From Glandiceps talaboti (taxonomy: Eukaryota > Hemichordata > Enteropneusta > Spengelidae), in contig NC_135559.1 in the NCBI RefSeq assembly GCF_964340395.1, forward strand, positions 18,533,050-18,597,049: 64,000 nt of DNA, read 5' to 3'. Position 1 is the stretch's first letter. Each line of letters starts with the position of its first letter. Shown here piece after piece: positions 38,613 to 49,672 of this stretch. The notes under the pieces were generated by a model. It was not told the DNA's origin. It searched no databases and worked only from the letters and a program-made list of their open reading frames with translations. Both the position numbers and the translations under genes were made by a program.

Positions 38613-40895
38613 TGATTGACGTATACGTCGTGTAGTGTGCTTGAAAGTAAGTATAACAATTATATAAAAGAAATCCATAATATAAAAACCATTCTCTTAT
38701 TTTTCAAATCAAGTTATCCAACTTATATCTTCTGATTGATCATGAAAGAAAGGATTTTTTCTAACGGTTTTATGAATATGAAAGTTTGAATTCCTATATG
38801 TTTTTTGGATATCATTAATTTAGGAACCGTGCGAACTTCATGGTGACTAATGGCGGGAAGAAATTCAACAAATTTTGCAAAAAGCGTGTTTAGAGAATTA
38901 GTGCAAACACTCTACGAAAACTGAAATTATCCAATTCTATATCTATATTGATCCGTAAAAAAAGATGTTGAATAATTCAAGATAAAGTTATCACAACTAA
39001 GAGCAGCGACCGTTTTGTATATATATTTAAAGGCAAAAATCAGGTCTACCTACCGAGAAAGTTTGACGATGGCCTGTTGAGGTGGAATTCACGGTCGTAA
39101 CTGCAGGGTTTCTCGCGTATGATTTTCGTGAACAGCGTGGGTTCGACACGATGATTTCATCAATCGATCCGTCAAGTCGATGCGTTGGTTTGCGTTACTA
39201 CTACGGCGACGTGTATGCACTCAATAGTAAACGAACAACAAGACCGGTTGTGACGTTGTAGCACGTTGATTTCTTTCCCTGTTAATTGGGTGACTTATTT
39301 ATCACAATTTGTATTTTTAATCAAATCCCGGCTGTGTCGTGGATAAATGATGACGCTACTATCAATCAGGCTATCATTGATGGATTCAAAGCCGGATTGT
39401 TAAATATACTAATGACACGACCCCCATAAAAGAGGCATATGTTACGTATTTGAATGAAGAAACCTGCAAATGAAAATTATTAATACTATCCGATAATATC
39501 TCCTTTAGTTTGACAGGTTGGTGTGCGCGTCAGACATGAACGCAAACCATCGGGACGGGCATCAGCGTCGCGGTGGTGGTGGTGATGATGATGGACTGTA
39601 TGTCTGTATTTATAGTAAATCTGCCACAAAAATTACATGTGCCGATGTTTTACAGAACGACCCGTGCGTTTGAATGAATTTTTAATTCAATTGGTTCGTT
39701 ATTTGTTGAAGTTTGGCGCTATTGACTGTATTTTTCCTTTCCTATACATTTAATTAGAATGCTATAAAGAACTGACTTTAATATTTAATGAATTTACCAG
39801 GTGTGCAGTTTACCCATTTAAAGAAAACAGCGTTTATTATTTACTACCAATGCGAAATGTAATAGTAAAGTCCACGCAGGCGCAATGGAGTGGAAAAGCT
39901 ACCGTTATCGTATACTAGTATTGATATTTGCACTCACAGTGTAATATACTTATTGAAATGTATCGAGATACTTAATGGGATACTCTATTGAAATATATCA
40001 CACGGAAATCGAACCCAATAAGAAATTGACAATTGTTGTTGGTCTTACAATAACAAACATTGAGCGGTGTTTCCCTAAGCTAACATCTTTTGGATCGGTC
40101 CAATTAATTTGCTAGTTGCTTAGAAATTGCTTTTGTGGTTACACTTAATTTATTTCAAGTAGGTCTCAACGTGCGTGAGAATTCGACAATCCGGTGTATA
40201 TTGTCCCCGTTTCCTTTGTATGCTTTTAGACACAAAGTCCGCAAAAATGCATGTATAACACAGTCTTTTGCAGCGCTTTAAATAAACCTTGTTAATATCA
40301 TACATCCGGGAATTCAAAACATTATAAAAAAAAAGTTCAATATACACGGAAACGCCGGTACAATGAATTAAAGAAATTACACCCGGTGTATATGTCATCT
40401 TGCATTTATGTTTTAATTAATTTCTCCAGGAATCTTAGTGTGTCTAATATAATTTGCATATGAGGTGGGAGGGGGGGGGGCACGGAAAGCTGCTTAGTCT
40501 GGTATGAACGTATGCTAGCAGTACGTATATGGAAACTTCTACAAGTGGTATATTATCGATCTAAAAAATAATATATTTTAGTGGAAATACGTTCCAGAAG
40601 TCGACATTTTGGTCTTTCATGACTTTTAATTATCAAAATTGTCCAATTTGATATCCAAAGCCATTCTGATAATGAACACAGAACTCTACATGGACCACTA
40701 AGTTTTAGACTCACCTATTCGTGTGTTGACAACTTTCTCCGTCGAAGTTTTAACTTCGTCCGAATCGTCAGTTTCGGTATCTCTCCGGTCAGCTCCGCTT
40801 TGGATTTTAATCAACCTCGGACATTCGGGCAGGTTCGGGTTCAACTTCGGTAGTTTCGCACCAAACAGTAGTTCAACTTTCGAATGAAATTCCAT
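24120..40895 (-). CDS. Arx: Aristaless-related paired-like homeobox transcription factor (4 coding exons)
   Basis: This encodes a nuclear DNA-binding regulator of the Arx/aristaless class, known in animals for roles in forebrain interneurons and appendage or endocrine cell fate. The model joins 40895-40715, 33557-32927, 26582-26537 and 24605-24120: 1344 bp, 447 residues. An eh1-like repressor motif FSTDSLL lies at residues 86-92. An acidic linker ([15 protein letters not shown] and [10 protein letters not shown]) leads to a homeodomain at 241-300 starting [12 protein letters not shown] with helix 3 [10 protein letters not shown] and Gln at homeodomain position 50. The OAR motif is at 418-437 ([20 protein letters not shown]), and the C terminus ends TVCS. 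Introns fall at homeodomain codon 31 and between positions 46 and 47, leaving the 46-bp middle exon typical of paired-class genes. The first exon is the least certain part; an internal ATG at 33522 would give a 375-residue protein. Convergent linkage to POLA1 supports Arx over other paired-like paralogues. Confidence 0.92.
24606..26536 (-). other. Arx intron 3
   Basis: A 1.9-kb intron between homeodomain positions 46 and 47. It holds three tandem copies of TGATATGTAAA (24989-25027), a T-run at 25097-25114 and the (CATA)n array at 26234-26485. No other exon was seen. Confidence 0.8.
26234..26485. repeat. (CATA)n / (CA)n compound microsatellite
   Basis: Blocks of ACAT tetranucleotide alternate three times with AC dinucleotide blocks of 18-32 bp. 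The array ends 52 bp from the Arx micro-exon. Confidence 0.98.
26537..26582 (-). CDS. Arx: Arx 46-bp homeodomain micro-exon
   Basis: TTTTGCAG precedes G GAA GAA TTG GCA and CAA|GTAAGT ends it. It completes Arg at homeodomain position 31 and encodes [15 protein letters not shown] (positions 32-46). Length and phases match the conserved 46-bp exon of paired-like genes. Tandem repeats end 52 bp on one side (26485) and start about 115 bp on the other. Confidence 0.95.
26697..26974. repeat. (CTGT)-(GCAT)-(TATG)-(CTGT)-(TATG)-(CTGT) mosaic microsatellite
   Basis: Six successive tetranucleotide blocks. The GCAT block (about 26728-26766) is self-complementary and could extrude as a cruciform. Each block differs from its neighbour by one base per unit. 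Confidence 0.97.
28293..29015 (+). repeat. 40-bp minisatellite, about 18 units
   Basis: The unit reads CCCATTCAATTGTTCCAAGG then GGGCTCAGAAGTAGACAGAA. The first dozen copies vary in sequence and length; one has an 11-G run near 28689. The last five or six copies (about 28800-29010) are nearly identical, a sign of recent local expansion at the right end. It lies in Arx intron 2. Confidence 0.95.
30335..30444. repeat. (ATG/ATC)n trinucleotide array
   Basis: A near-pure GAT repeat interrupted by GGTGGTGGT. A His-rich frame on the minus strand is the by-product. Confidence 0.97.
32221..32444 (+). repeat. 56-bp minisatellite, four units
   Basis: The unit TTTGCAATCATTGAGTTACA, then GACACGGACTTGGTGTAGTT and TCACCTTGTTATTTTG starts at 32221, 32277, 32333 and 32389. 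Copies are about 95% alike, so the array is young. It lies 480 bp from the homeobox donor, within Arx intron 2. Confidence 0.93.
32927..33557 (-). CDS. Arx: Arx exon: eh1-like motif, acidic linker, homeodomain N-terminal half
   Basis: The acceptor TATTTCCAG lies before 33557 (phase 1) and the donor AG|GTAAGT after 32927 (phase 2). It contains [20 protein letters not shown], a Lys/Glu/Asp-rich linker and the homeodomain start through PDVFTR. A second possible acceptor CTTCAG (frame phase 0) lies 15 bp into the exon. If the upstream coding exon is not used, translation would begin at ATG 33522-33520. Confidence 0.93.
34168..34270 (-). promoter_or_regulatory. Candidate internal Arx promoter and non-coding first exon
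   Basis: On the Arx strand a TATA-like TATTTAA (34270-34264) is followed about 30 bp later by GTAGTCTTATTGTGG and then by a clean donor ATTG|GTGAGT, with the exon ending at 34168. The short exon has no ATG and would splice to the acceptor at 33557 or the one 15 bp inside, making ATG 33522 the start. All elements are seen; their use is inferred. Confidence 0.4.
35224..35420. repeat. (TGTTG/TGTGG/TGGGA) pentanucleotide array
   Basis: Degenerate pentamers are similar to 13355-13501, with a GGGAT-rich centre. Confidence 0.94.
36370..36530 (+). mobile_element. LINE-like 3' end with A-rich microsatellite tail
   Basis: A T-rich segment followed by CTCGGCCTCCTTGGAATGAA, TACTTAAGGAGGTACCGAGG and ATAAATAAAG resembles the 3' terminus of CR1/L2-like non-LTR retrotransposons. 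These often end with a CCTCCTT..AAGGAGG hairpin and a short repeat tail. Here the hairpin is CGGCCTCCTT/AAGGAGGTACCG and the tail expands into the ATAA array at 36527-36640. No ORF2 remnant was recognised directly upstream. Assignment rests on structure, not on a database match. Confidence 0.55.
36527..36733. repeat. (AAAT)n followed by (AATC)n microsatellite
   Basis: About 110 bp of ATAA units, then about 80 bp of CAAT units, after the LINE-like 3' end. Confidence 0.97.
38010..38475. repeat. (CATA)n array with C-run/(CA)n interruptions
   Basis: About 465 bp of ACAT units are broken three times by CACATACACCCCCC(n)ACACACACA blocks at about 38141-38165, 38221-38240 and 38301-38331. The repeated interruption shows higher-order duplication inside the array. 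A (CA)n tract follows at 38573-38608. Confidence 0.97.
40715..40895 (-). CDS. Arx: Probable first coding exon of Arx
   Basis: ATG at 40895-40893 opens a 60-codon frame starting [20 protein letters not shown], ending [10 protein letters not shown] plus one G, then donor GTGAGT. The phase (1) matches exactly the acceptor at 33557, producing an uninterrupted frame into the homeobox exon. The amino-acid composition is coding-like, with an acidic [11 protein letters not shown] segment. No recognised domain. It could instead be an alternative first exon. Confidence 0.65.
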
Positions 40896-42029
40896 CCTGT
40901 ATAGTTAGTTTGATGTGACCATAGATGTTGTTGTGTGCTGACGAACTGGTCGGACCAAACGTCTGATCAGGATACGCAAAGGTTATGGGTAAAAGAAGGG
41001 CAGTGGTTCCGACTCCCCTAAGTCGGTGAAAAATAGAACCTCGTGTTGCCACCCTTTTAGCGCCAAATATTATATTCTTTCCGGCTAAACTACAAAGTAA
41101 ATGTTAAGACTGCATAGATCTGTTACAATTTTACGGGATTATTCACGCAATTTGCAAAAATTAAATGTGCTTTCGTTTCATTTAGCAAAAATTACACTCC
41201 GGGAGATAATTAAAGAAGAGTTAAAGGGACTAAAGATTCCTTTTATCAGCCAATCAAACGGCTCAGAAGAATAATAGAAATAAAAAAGAAACAAGCCCCA
41301 TTTCGTTTATTCACTCCCCCATTATTGCCGCCGAATGGACATCAAAGGACACCGCATCTGCTATCTTTACATTTTCAATTATATCTTTTCTGGTCAATAA
41401 CAAGACCAATTAAGTAAGTTAATGGGGTAAAAAGTGAAAACCTCCCAACTGTCTGGCCCACTCCAGTTGACGATGATGGTATCTGTCGATCCACCGGGTA
41501 GAAGTTTGTGAAATGGCGACTTCGTAAAGTGCGAGAGAGAGTAAGAACGTTGGTAACATTCGGACTTAGTTGCGGCAAAGTTGGTGTTTATTACAACGAA
41601 CAAGGGGATTTCGACAACTTTTTGTGTGTCCAGGCAAAATAGGTGTATGCCGCAGAAAGGGAAAGCCGTTGGCCTCTTTACATAAACAGTGGTGTGTGTA
41701 CGGAACTCTCACAAACACGCCAAAACAATTCCCTTGTTTTGAGTGTAAACTCTCCTTTTTCAGTTTCTTTTTTTCACATACGCCGGCTTGCACCACCATT
41801 GACTACTAGAAAAAACAAGGCACAAAATCCAATTTAGCCGGCCCGACGTCTGCCATACCGCTACATTTTATAGGCATATCGTTACAAGATAACAAATCCA
41901 TTCATTTTGTGAGTAACAAACAGAATAATTACATATAAACATTTATGTACAAGATACGATCAGACCACCCTAGAGTATTGCGTGTAGCCGGCAAATACCA
42001 CTCACACTAACAGTCACATGTGGTCATTT
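40896..42029 (-). other. Arx upstream region / probable 5'UTR and promoter
   Basis: Upstream of the ATG at 40895 there is about 180 bp without strong repeats. An AATATAATAT element (41077-41068 on the Arx strand) could act as a TATA box. Beyond it no gene was recognised. Confidence 0.35.
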
Positions 42030-42440
42030 TCCCTTCAGTGACAGACAGACAGATATGAACTTTCACCCCCTCAGTAACAGACAGATGACAGATATATCAT
42101 TTTACCCTTTCAGTCAATAACGTGATCATTGTCCATTTATTAAGGGACACTATGACCTTTAACCACCTTCAGTAACATTAACAGACAAATGCGACCTTTA
42201 ACCAGGAACAGACATGGTGATCATTACCCCTTCAGTAACCGACAGGTGCATGTGATCATTACCCCTTCCGTAACGGACAAGCGTGACCGTAAACACTTCT
42301 GTAACAGATAAACGTGATCTTTAAGGCTTTAACCCATCAGTAACGGACACACAATTTGACATTTAACCCCCAGTAACTGATAATATGACCTTTGACACTT
42401 CAGAAACACACGCTCGTGATCTTTAACCCTTCAGACACAG
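42030..42440 (+). repeat. Degenerate repeat based on CTTCAGTAACAGACA
   Basis: Words of the type CCCTTCAGTAACAGACA, followed by GTGATCTTTAACC or a variant, recur roughly every 35-45 bp with many changes. This is an old decayed minisatellite. Confidence 0.7.
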
Positions 42441-45289
42441 AGACGTGTTGAGCTGAACAGAAAAGTTGCTGGTAAATGGTAAATGGTAAATGGTATTGTC
42501 TGAAAGAGGGAAGTGTAAATTGTGTAATACACGTAGCACTGTAGACATTGAAAATAACCATTTTATTTTCTTCACATAGCTCTTTGCCGATCGGTTTTCA
42601 GATATTAGTAGTTTTATGACAGTGTGCATGAAGTTGTGCCTGACTATGAACAAAGACCCAACACACAGAAATACACTAACGACACAGTATCTGTAGACAT
42701 TTATTGTATGAAGACAGTCTCATTTTCTGACAGTCTCATTATCTGTACACTGCCTTGCCCTAAATCCTTATATCAAACATATGTATTGTGTTCAATGTTG
42801 TAAGTTAACTAAATGTATCTCATTATAATCACTACAAACACTTGAGACTAAGCGTTGTAAATTTTTTCACGCCTGCTCATTAGGCTTAGTAACAACGGGA
42901 CACAGAATTCCTACAACTCCACCGTCTCCATGTGTATGTCTCCCTCTCTCAGGCTTTCCACGCTCTCGTCGGTTTTGTCCTCTCCTACCCTCTCCAGCAT
43001 CTCTTGTATTGCCTCGTTTGACCTCCTCCATCGCTCTGTAATCTTACATTGAAACCTACCCCTCGCGTTCTCCCTTCGTGTCTCTTCCCTCTCTCCTAAC
43101 ATCTCGTCCCCTCCCATCCCCTCCCCTCCCCTCCCCTCCCCCTCGACCCTATCTCACCGCCTCCCGTTTGTGAATGTTCCACTCGTATAGCACAAAATGA
43201 TAAACATATAAGAAACCAAGTCATGTTTTCGGCTGACGGTGAACATTGAATCAACAGGTGGTTCGGATGAACAACAGCACATTCCCAGCGAGTAGGCCCC
43301 TATAAGATACCGTCTCTCAAACGAAACTCTGAGAGCATGTGCTTGGATAGCGAAATTATGAACACTCGGGCCCCACTCTAGACGGGTGTCTATAAAACTA
43401 TTATTAATAGTAAGCAAAAGAACTAGAATGTCAAATTGGTTTCACATGTACACGTTTTTTTTCAAGAAACAGATCGCAAACTTGACAAGTTGACATTAGT
43501 ATGTACCTTCTGATGTATGAGTTCAATCTACAAACTAAGAAAAGTCTTTAATAAGTTGGCAAAAATAAGCTGATATACCGTTTTCAGACTTTCATAAGCG
43601 TTGTCTGTGTATGCATATAGCGTTAAAACGCCTTGATGGACAAGCGGAAGTGTTTCAAACCGTACGTCGAAGAGTTGAAACAATCTAGCACTTATTTGCA
43701 TCGTATCGTATTGTTGTTGTTGTTGTTGTTGTTGTTACACTTCCGAATTCACTACTGTATTATTGAGTAATTGGCTTTTAACTCCTCTTCCTCTAGAATG
43801 AAATAATAGTAACTCTCCTCAAGTGACTGGTGAGTGACCACCGCTAGCTTCTGCTAACTATAACCAAAATAATTTACCGAGACTCCCAAAGTATGAACGC
43901 GCATAACCCCATGACTATGATGTTGACGGTCCCTGCGGTATTCCACCGACTCTTAAAAAAACTACGCAACATAAAACATTTGCGATAATATTGAAGTCAT
44001 AATTGATGATTCTATTTTTGAAATTCATCTTACTAAACGAACTAAATTATTGAAAGGTGACTGGTTGAGGGTGATTAATTACAAATAAAAGATAAGATCC
44101 AATTTTCCTCATTGGGAGATAATTAACTTGACAAAGAGATTAGTCCTTGTCGTATAGACATTCTTGGGACGATTATGAGAGAAAACGTGACAAGCGCATT
44201 ACAGTACCCCGGCAAGACAATCCATTTACGTTGTTTTAGTAAAGATATCCTACTCAAATGCCAAAATTTGCGTTTGACGCTTTATCGTCTGCTCGATATT
44301 CCCGCCAAATTTTTCGTTGTCAAATTCAGTCGTCAATTTGATGGTGACATTCGGCCACTGTCAATGGTGTGTCCCAATTACACAACTTTCAGAAATTGTA
44401 TTTCCATTATATCATGTTTTCCTTATTTCGAGGGAATCTATCAATTATGTCTTACAGCAACTAGCAAACGCTTGGTGATAGGATCCAAAATTTTAATTCA
44501 TATTATATTATGGTAGTGATAGTGATACTGTATAATCCGCCTATCTCTGCGTCACTAATTAGTCAGAATACAATAATATTGAGACGGCTGAGATAAATAT
44601 ATCGCGTTCCTGTAATTGCCTAGACTGGTACCCAAGACAATTCGGTGAGACTGTACGAGGAAATTTGGATGCAAAAGCACGTATGGCCTATTCAGATCGC
44701 GAGGACCATTCAGAATGCCCGGAGCTAAGACAGCTCACAGGTGGTCTGACTCACGGTTGTGAGACAGGTGCAATCTAGTACACTCTCACGATGAACATAC
44801 ATGGTGATGTCCAGGTTTTTTTTTTCGCTTTGGTGCGAAAAGGGTTTGGTTTTTGCCACAGACCACGGAGAGAATAAGGGGATTAATTTGCTGTAGAATT
44901 GTTGATCTGAAAAAAGACGTTTGTACATGCGTAATACTAACATACACTCACATTGCAACCATTGCTTTCAATAGTATGCATAAGTTTACACATTACACGT
45001 ACGTGAAGACAAATGACAGTTGGTGTACTTCTAGATTCAATGTCTATTCGCACGGTTAGTTCTATGATCAACTCCAAGATTCATGTATATACTTTATTGG
45101 GGCTTTGCATCGACGTGTGTCAATTAAATTTTAGTGTGTATATTTCTCATCATCATTAACAATATGATAGTCACGTGTTGATTTGTACACTGTATTTTAA
45201 TTAAATTTAGATAAAGCCATTAGATGACAAGGTGGAAGACATCTACCCGATCCATGTCTATCTACCTACCTACCTACCTACCTGTCAGC
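42441..45289. other. Intergenic stretch, no gene recognised
   Basis: Contains three copies of GGTAAAT near 42472-42492, a CTCCC-rich tract with CCCCT repeats at about 43106-43143 and (TTG)n at 43711-43735. Short open frames have no recognisable motifs. Confidence 0.45.
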
Positions 45290-45725
<436 letters not shown>

Positions 45726-45808
45726 CTGTATAGTTGTCTGTCTCTATCCATGGTGGAGGGTCTAAGCTCTCTAGATCTCTCTGTATGTCTGTCTCTCTCA
45801 TCTTCTCT

Positions 45809-45960
45809 CCTCCTCCTCCTCCTGCTCCTCCTCCTCCTCCTCATCACCACCGCCGCCGCCGCCGCCGCCGACACCACCACCACCACCACCACCACCACCA
45901 CCACCACCACCACCACCACCACCACCACCACCACCACCACCACCACCACACCACCACCAT
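45809..45960. repeat. (CTC)n-(CGC)n-(CAC)n trinucleotide array
   Basis: TCC, then GCC, then ACC triplets in sequence, with a final CATCAT. The open frames are homopolymeric. Confidence 0.97.
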
Positions 45961-46412
45961 CATCATTTGAAATTGTAACCCAGGACATGGGAAATCATCC
46001 ATTTTTTTAAAGATATGAAATACCCCCTAACAGTCGCCACTTTTGATACACGCAGTAAAAACATGATTATAAAACACAAATTGACACGCTTAATTTGAAC
46101 CACCCAATACATCAATTAGGCTATCCATGGTAATTGGTATTGTACTTGTTCCAATTATAAACATATTAATTTAGTTAATGTCTCCAATTTAAATTGACAT
46201 TTTAATTTACATGCAATGACGTACACAATGTGTATAATATACAAAATAAAGATGTTGGGCCTGGGGTTCAAAGCTATCCTGTCAGCCACTTGGGAATATG
46301 GCAAAGGAACTAATATGTGTGCACGCATTTATATTAATTAAAGTATCTGTCAACGTCCCCTCACAAACAATGCTTGCAATACCTTGAGGACAGCTCTACT
46401 ACTAGCTATGAA
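45961..46412. other. Intergenic stretch, nothing recognised
   Basis: AT-rich single-copy sequence. Confidence 0.45.
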
Positions 46413-46745
46413 ACAAAATGTCGTCTGGCTCCACGAAAATCTTACTAACATTGCAACATTTTATCGTCTAAAACATCAAAATTGACGTAAATTTGTTACA
46501 TTTTAATCTTTTTATATGTCTGATAAAAGTATATATTGTTACAATGTATATGATTTGGCAACGAATGTATATGATTTGGCGACGATCCGATAAGATAGTG
46601 GTAGCTTACACACAAAAAATGTAGCAATATCTGTACAAAAAATGTAGCAATATCTGTAAGATTTTGTCATATCAGACGATGAATAGAAACAGTGTTAAAA
46701 GATTAGTGTTGAGCCAGACGATAAAATGTAGCAATATGTTAAGTT
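46413..46745. mobile_element. Foldback repeat element, CGTCTGG family, copy 2
   Basis: Plus-oriented units (TCGTCTGGCTCCACGAAAAT, then TAACATTGCAACATTTTATC) at 46420-46470 are followed by a 150-bp middle. Inverted units with ATATCAGACGATGAATAG and GAGCCAGACGATAAAATGTA follow at 46622-46745. Orientation and order match the 17550 copy. Confidence 0.7.
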
Positions 46746-47232
46746 TTGTTTTTGTAAATCCAAGCGACGATTTTTTTCAAGTCAACTAGCTCTCACTGTA
46801 TATACCACGCCATAGTGAAATATGCACATCACGTGGAAACTGAAGCGTTCTGATTGAAAAAAAAATTAAAAAATCAAGAAAAGGTGAACACATTTTGTGA
46901 TATTATGAACCATTTGATTCGATTAAGCTCTTGAATTTCAACGTTAAACGATAATTGTAGCCGTTTTTTGCATTCTTGTCATCGTTTTACCATAAGAGAC
47001 GTTATGTGTGTGTTTCTCTGATCCAACCACAGAGGGCGTTATTTTTATGGTTAAACTCTGGTCAGGTCTCTCGCAAAGCCTGTTATTACGAGTTGCACCA
47101 TTGAGGTGGCTTGTGGGTTTTGGTCATTTTCGCCCTAATAAAAATTTTCATTGAAATATGCAATAGCAAAGTCTACCTGTTTCATTTTAAAATTACATTA
47201 AAAGCAAGTAAGCAAGTAAGCAAGCAACAAAA

Positions 47233-47307
47233 AACAAACAGACAAACAAACAAACAAACAAACAAACAAACAAACAAACAAACAAACACACAAACACACA
47301 CACAAAC

Positions 47308-47341
<34 letters not shown>
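47233..47341. repeat. (AAAC)n then (AAC)n microsatellite
   Basis: CAAA tetranucleotides, a short CACA stretch and then CAA trinucleotides. Confidence 0.97.
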
Positions 47342-47342
<1 letters not shown>

Positions 47343-48769
47343 TGCAGATAATAAACATGAATGATTAATGCACACTTAGATGAGAGTTGAATCCATATCC
47401 TTAGCTGATAATGGTAAGCATGTTTTAGTAACCAGACGAGTGATATGTAGCTTTCTTTCTACACGATTCGGAGTGCAGACGGAATATCTATACCCCGTAT
47501 CTATACATGCTGTATGACACTCGCTATTCTGACATCGATATTTCCGTTTGTGAGACGAAGAGGGCGGGCTTGCAGTCAGAATCGAGTACAGCTTACACTA
47601 ATTAACGGAGTACATGTACCACGTCTAATCACAGACAATTTCTTCCTTGCCTGTGGTCTAATCTAATAGAAGGACTACTTTCACATACAAATAATCAAAC
47701 TGGCACAGTCTCTTGAGAGACGTTTTTTTTTAGTTTCATAAAATTTTCAAATATTGTGAGTTTGTTATTCACTTTTAGATTTGTAAAGGCAAATGTCCTC
47801 AATGTTTTCAAAACTATAGTAGTATATAGTGTGATATAGTCGCGATCATCCAGCCAGGTTATCATTTCGCTCAAAAGTAAACACTACTGTCAGTTTTGTT
47901 GTTGTTTTTTGTTTCTGTTTTAAGTGTTTGAAAGAAAGAAAAAAAGTCGGACACTGGAGCATGCCTACGTCATCCTGTATACGTAATTATATTAATGACT
48001 CATTTATTTGAGGCTCTTAGTAGTCATGAATATTCAGTGTGCATCTAATAAATATTCACGTCTGCTAAGATCCATGATGCAGTGGTGTTCTACTGAAAAG
48101 AACAATAGAGATGGAAGAGGTGTTCAATTTGGTGTTTCTTGGCAACCGAACGAAAATTATGTGATCTGAAATCATGAAATGAGTGGGGTTCCCCTTTAAC
48201 TAGTAATTGAAAATTACGTCATTAGAATGTTCGCCCACAACCGCGAAAACAACTAATACAAAATCAAATTGGTTAAACTGTAAAGCGTAGGGAAATTCCG
48301 AAGACAGTTTGATACTGGTAAACCGCCAGGTTTGAGAAAGGTGACGTGTACGCAAATATGCAAATACATTCATGAACTTCTGACCAATTGTTGTGCGCCT
48401 AGTGAGGTAACCACACGAGGGCGCTATATAACCTCTTACCTCCATGTTCCCACGTTACGCGTTCACTTGACACAATACTAGTATATGAAACCAGTGACTA
48501 TTCACGGAATGATCTGGCTTCACATCGATAGATGCCAATGTAGAGAGACACCATACAAAATTCATCTTCGTTGAGAACAGTATTTTTTTCTCCATAGAAG
48601 GCCTAGGCTGGGTGGTCGGCGTTTGTAGAACTGTATTTATAAATGATTTAAATTTTCTATATACTTTTTGAGAGCTCGCTCCACAGGAAATACTCTGAGA
48701 CTTAAGAGTTTCTTGACAATGAAAGGTAATTTACAATCAAAATCACAAATCCAGAAACAAAATTTTCTC
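47342..48769. other. Intergenic stretch, nothing recognised
   Basis: Single-copy sequence; no conserved frame was seen. Confidence 0.45.
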
Positions 48770-49672
48770 ACACTGCTACATTTTATCATCAGGCTCAACA
48801 AAAATCTTACCAACACTGCTTCATTTTATCGTCTTGCTCAGCGAAATCTTACCAACAGTGCTACATTTTATCGTCTGGCTCAACAAAAATCTTACCAACA
48901 GTGTTACATTTTATCGTCTGGCTCAACAAAAATCTTAGTAACACTGTTACATTTTATCGTCTGGCTCGGCAAAATCTTACTAACACTGCTACATTTTATC
49001 GTCTGGCTCGGCAAAATCTTACTAACACTGCTACATTTTATCGTCTGGCTCGGCAAAATCTTACTAACACTGCTACATTTTATCGTCTGACTCGGCAAAA
49101 TCTTACTAACACTGCTACTGTAACATTTTATCGTCTGGCTCGGCAAAATCTTACTAACACTGCTACATTTTATCGTCTGGCTCGGCAAAATCTTACTAAC
49201 ACTGCTACATTTTATCGTCTGGCTCGGCAAAATCTTACTAACACTGCTACATTTTATCGTCTGGCTCAACAAAAATCTTACCAACACTGCTACATTTTAT
49301 CGTCTGGCTCAGCAAAATCTTACCAACACTGCTACATTTTATCGTCTGGCTCAATAAAATCTTACCAACACTGCTACATTTTATCGTCTGGCTCAGCAAA
49401 ATCTTACCAACACTGCTACATTTTATCGTCTGGCTCAGCAAAATCTTACCAACACTGCTACATTTTATCGTCTGGCTCAACAAAAATCTTACCAACAGTG
49501 CTACATTTTATCGTCTGGCTCAACAAAAATCTTACCAACAGTGCTACATTTTATCGTCTGGCTCGGCAAAATCTTACCAACACTGCTACATTGTATCCTT
49601 TAACATCTTGGTCGACAAATATATCTATGTGCATAAGATATTTGTTGAGCCAGAAGACCTCTGCAAGACCTC
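48770..49672 (+). repeat. 42-bp tandem array of the CGTCTGG family, with one inverted terminal unit
   Basis: About 20 units of ACATTTTATCGTCTGGCTCG followed by GCAAAATCTTACTAACACTG and CT. Variants carry CAACAAAAATC in place of GGCAAAATC. The central copies are almost identical. The array ends near 49596, and a single inverted relative (TTTGTTGAGCCAGAAGAC, 49641-49658) follows. The 42-bp period keeps a 286-codon frame open on the + strand, but it has no start context or conserved domain. Unit identity links it to 17550-17861 and 46413-46745. Confidence 0.93.

Larger units (their letters stand above)
33558..40714 (-). other. Arx intron 1
   Basis: A 7.2-kb intron with a candidate internal promoter at 34.2 kb, a LINE 3' end near 36.4 kb and large microsatellites. 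A possible extra non-coding exon ends at 39054 with donor CTCG|GTAGGT on the Arx strand. Confidence 0.6.

Noticed and set aside
37916-38659. Long His/Tyr/Ile and Met/Tyr/Val/Cys frames
   Set aside because: Translation of the CATA microsatellite in both directions.
41566-41809. Overlapping 77- and 79-codon frames on opposite strands upstream of Arx
   Set aside because: Mutual shadows with no conserved motif, and T-rich poly-Phe stretches.
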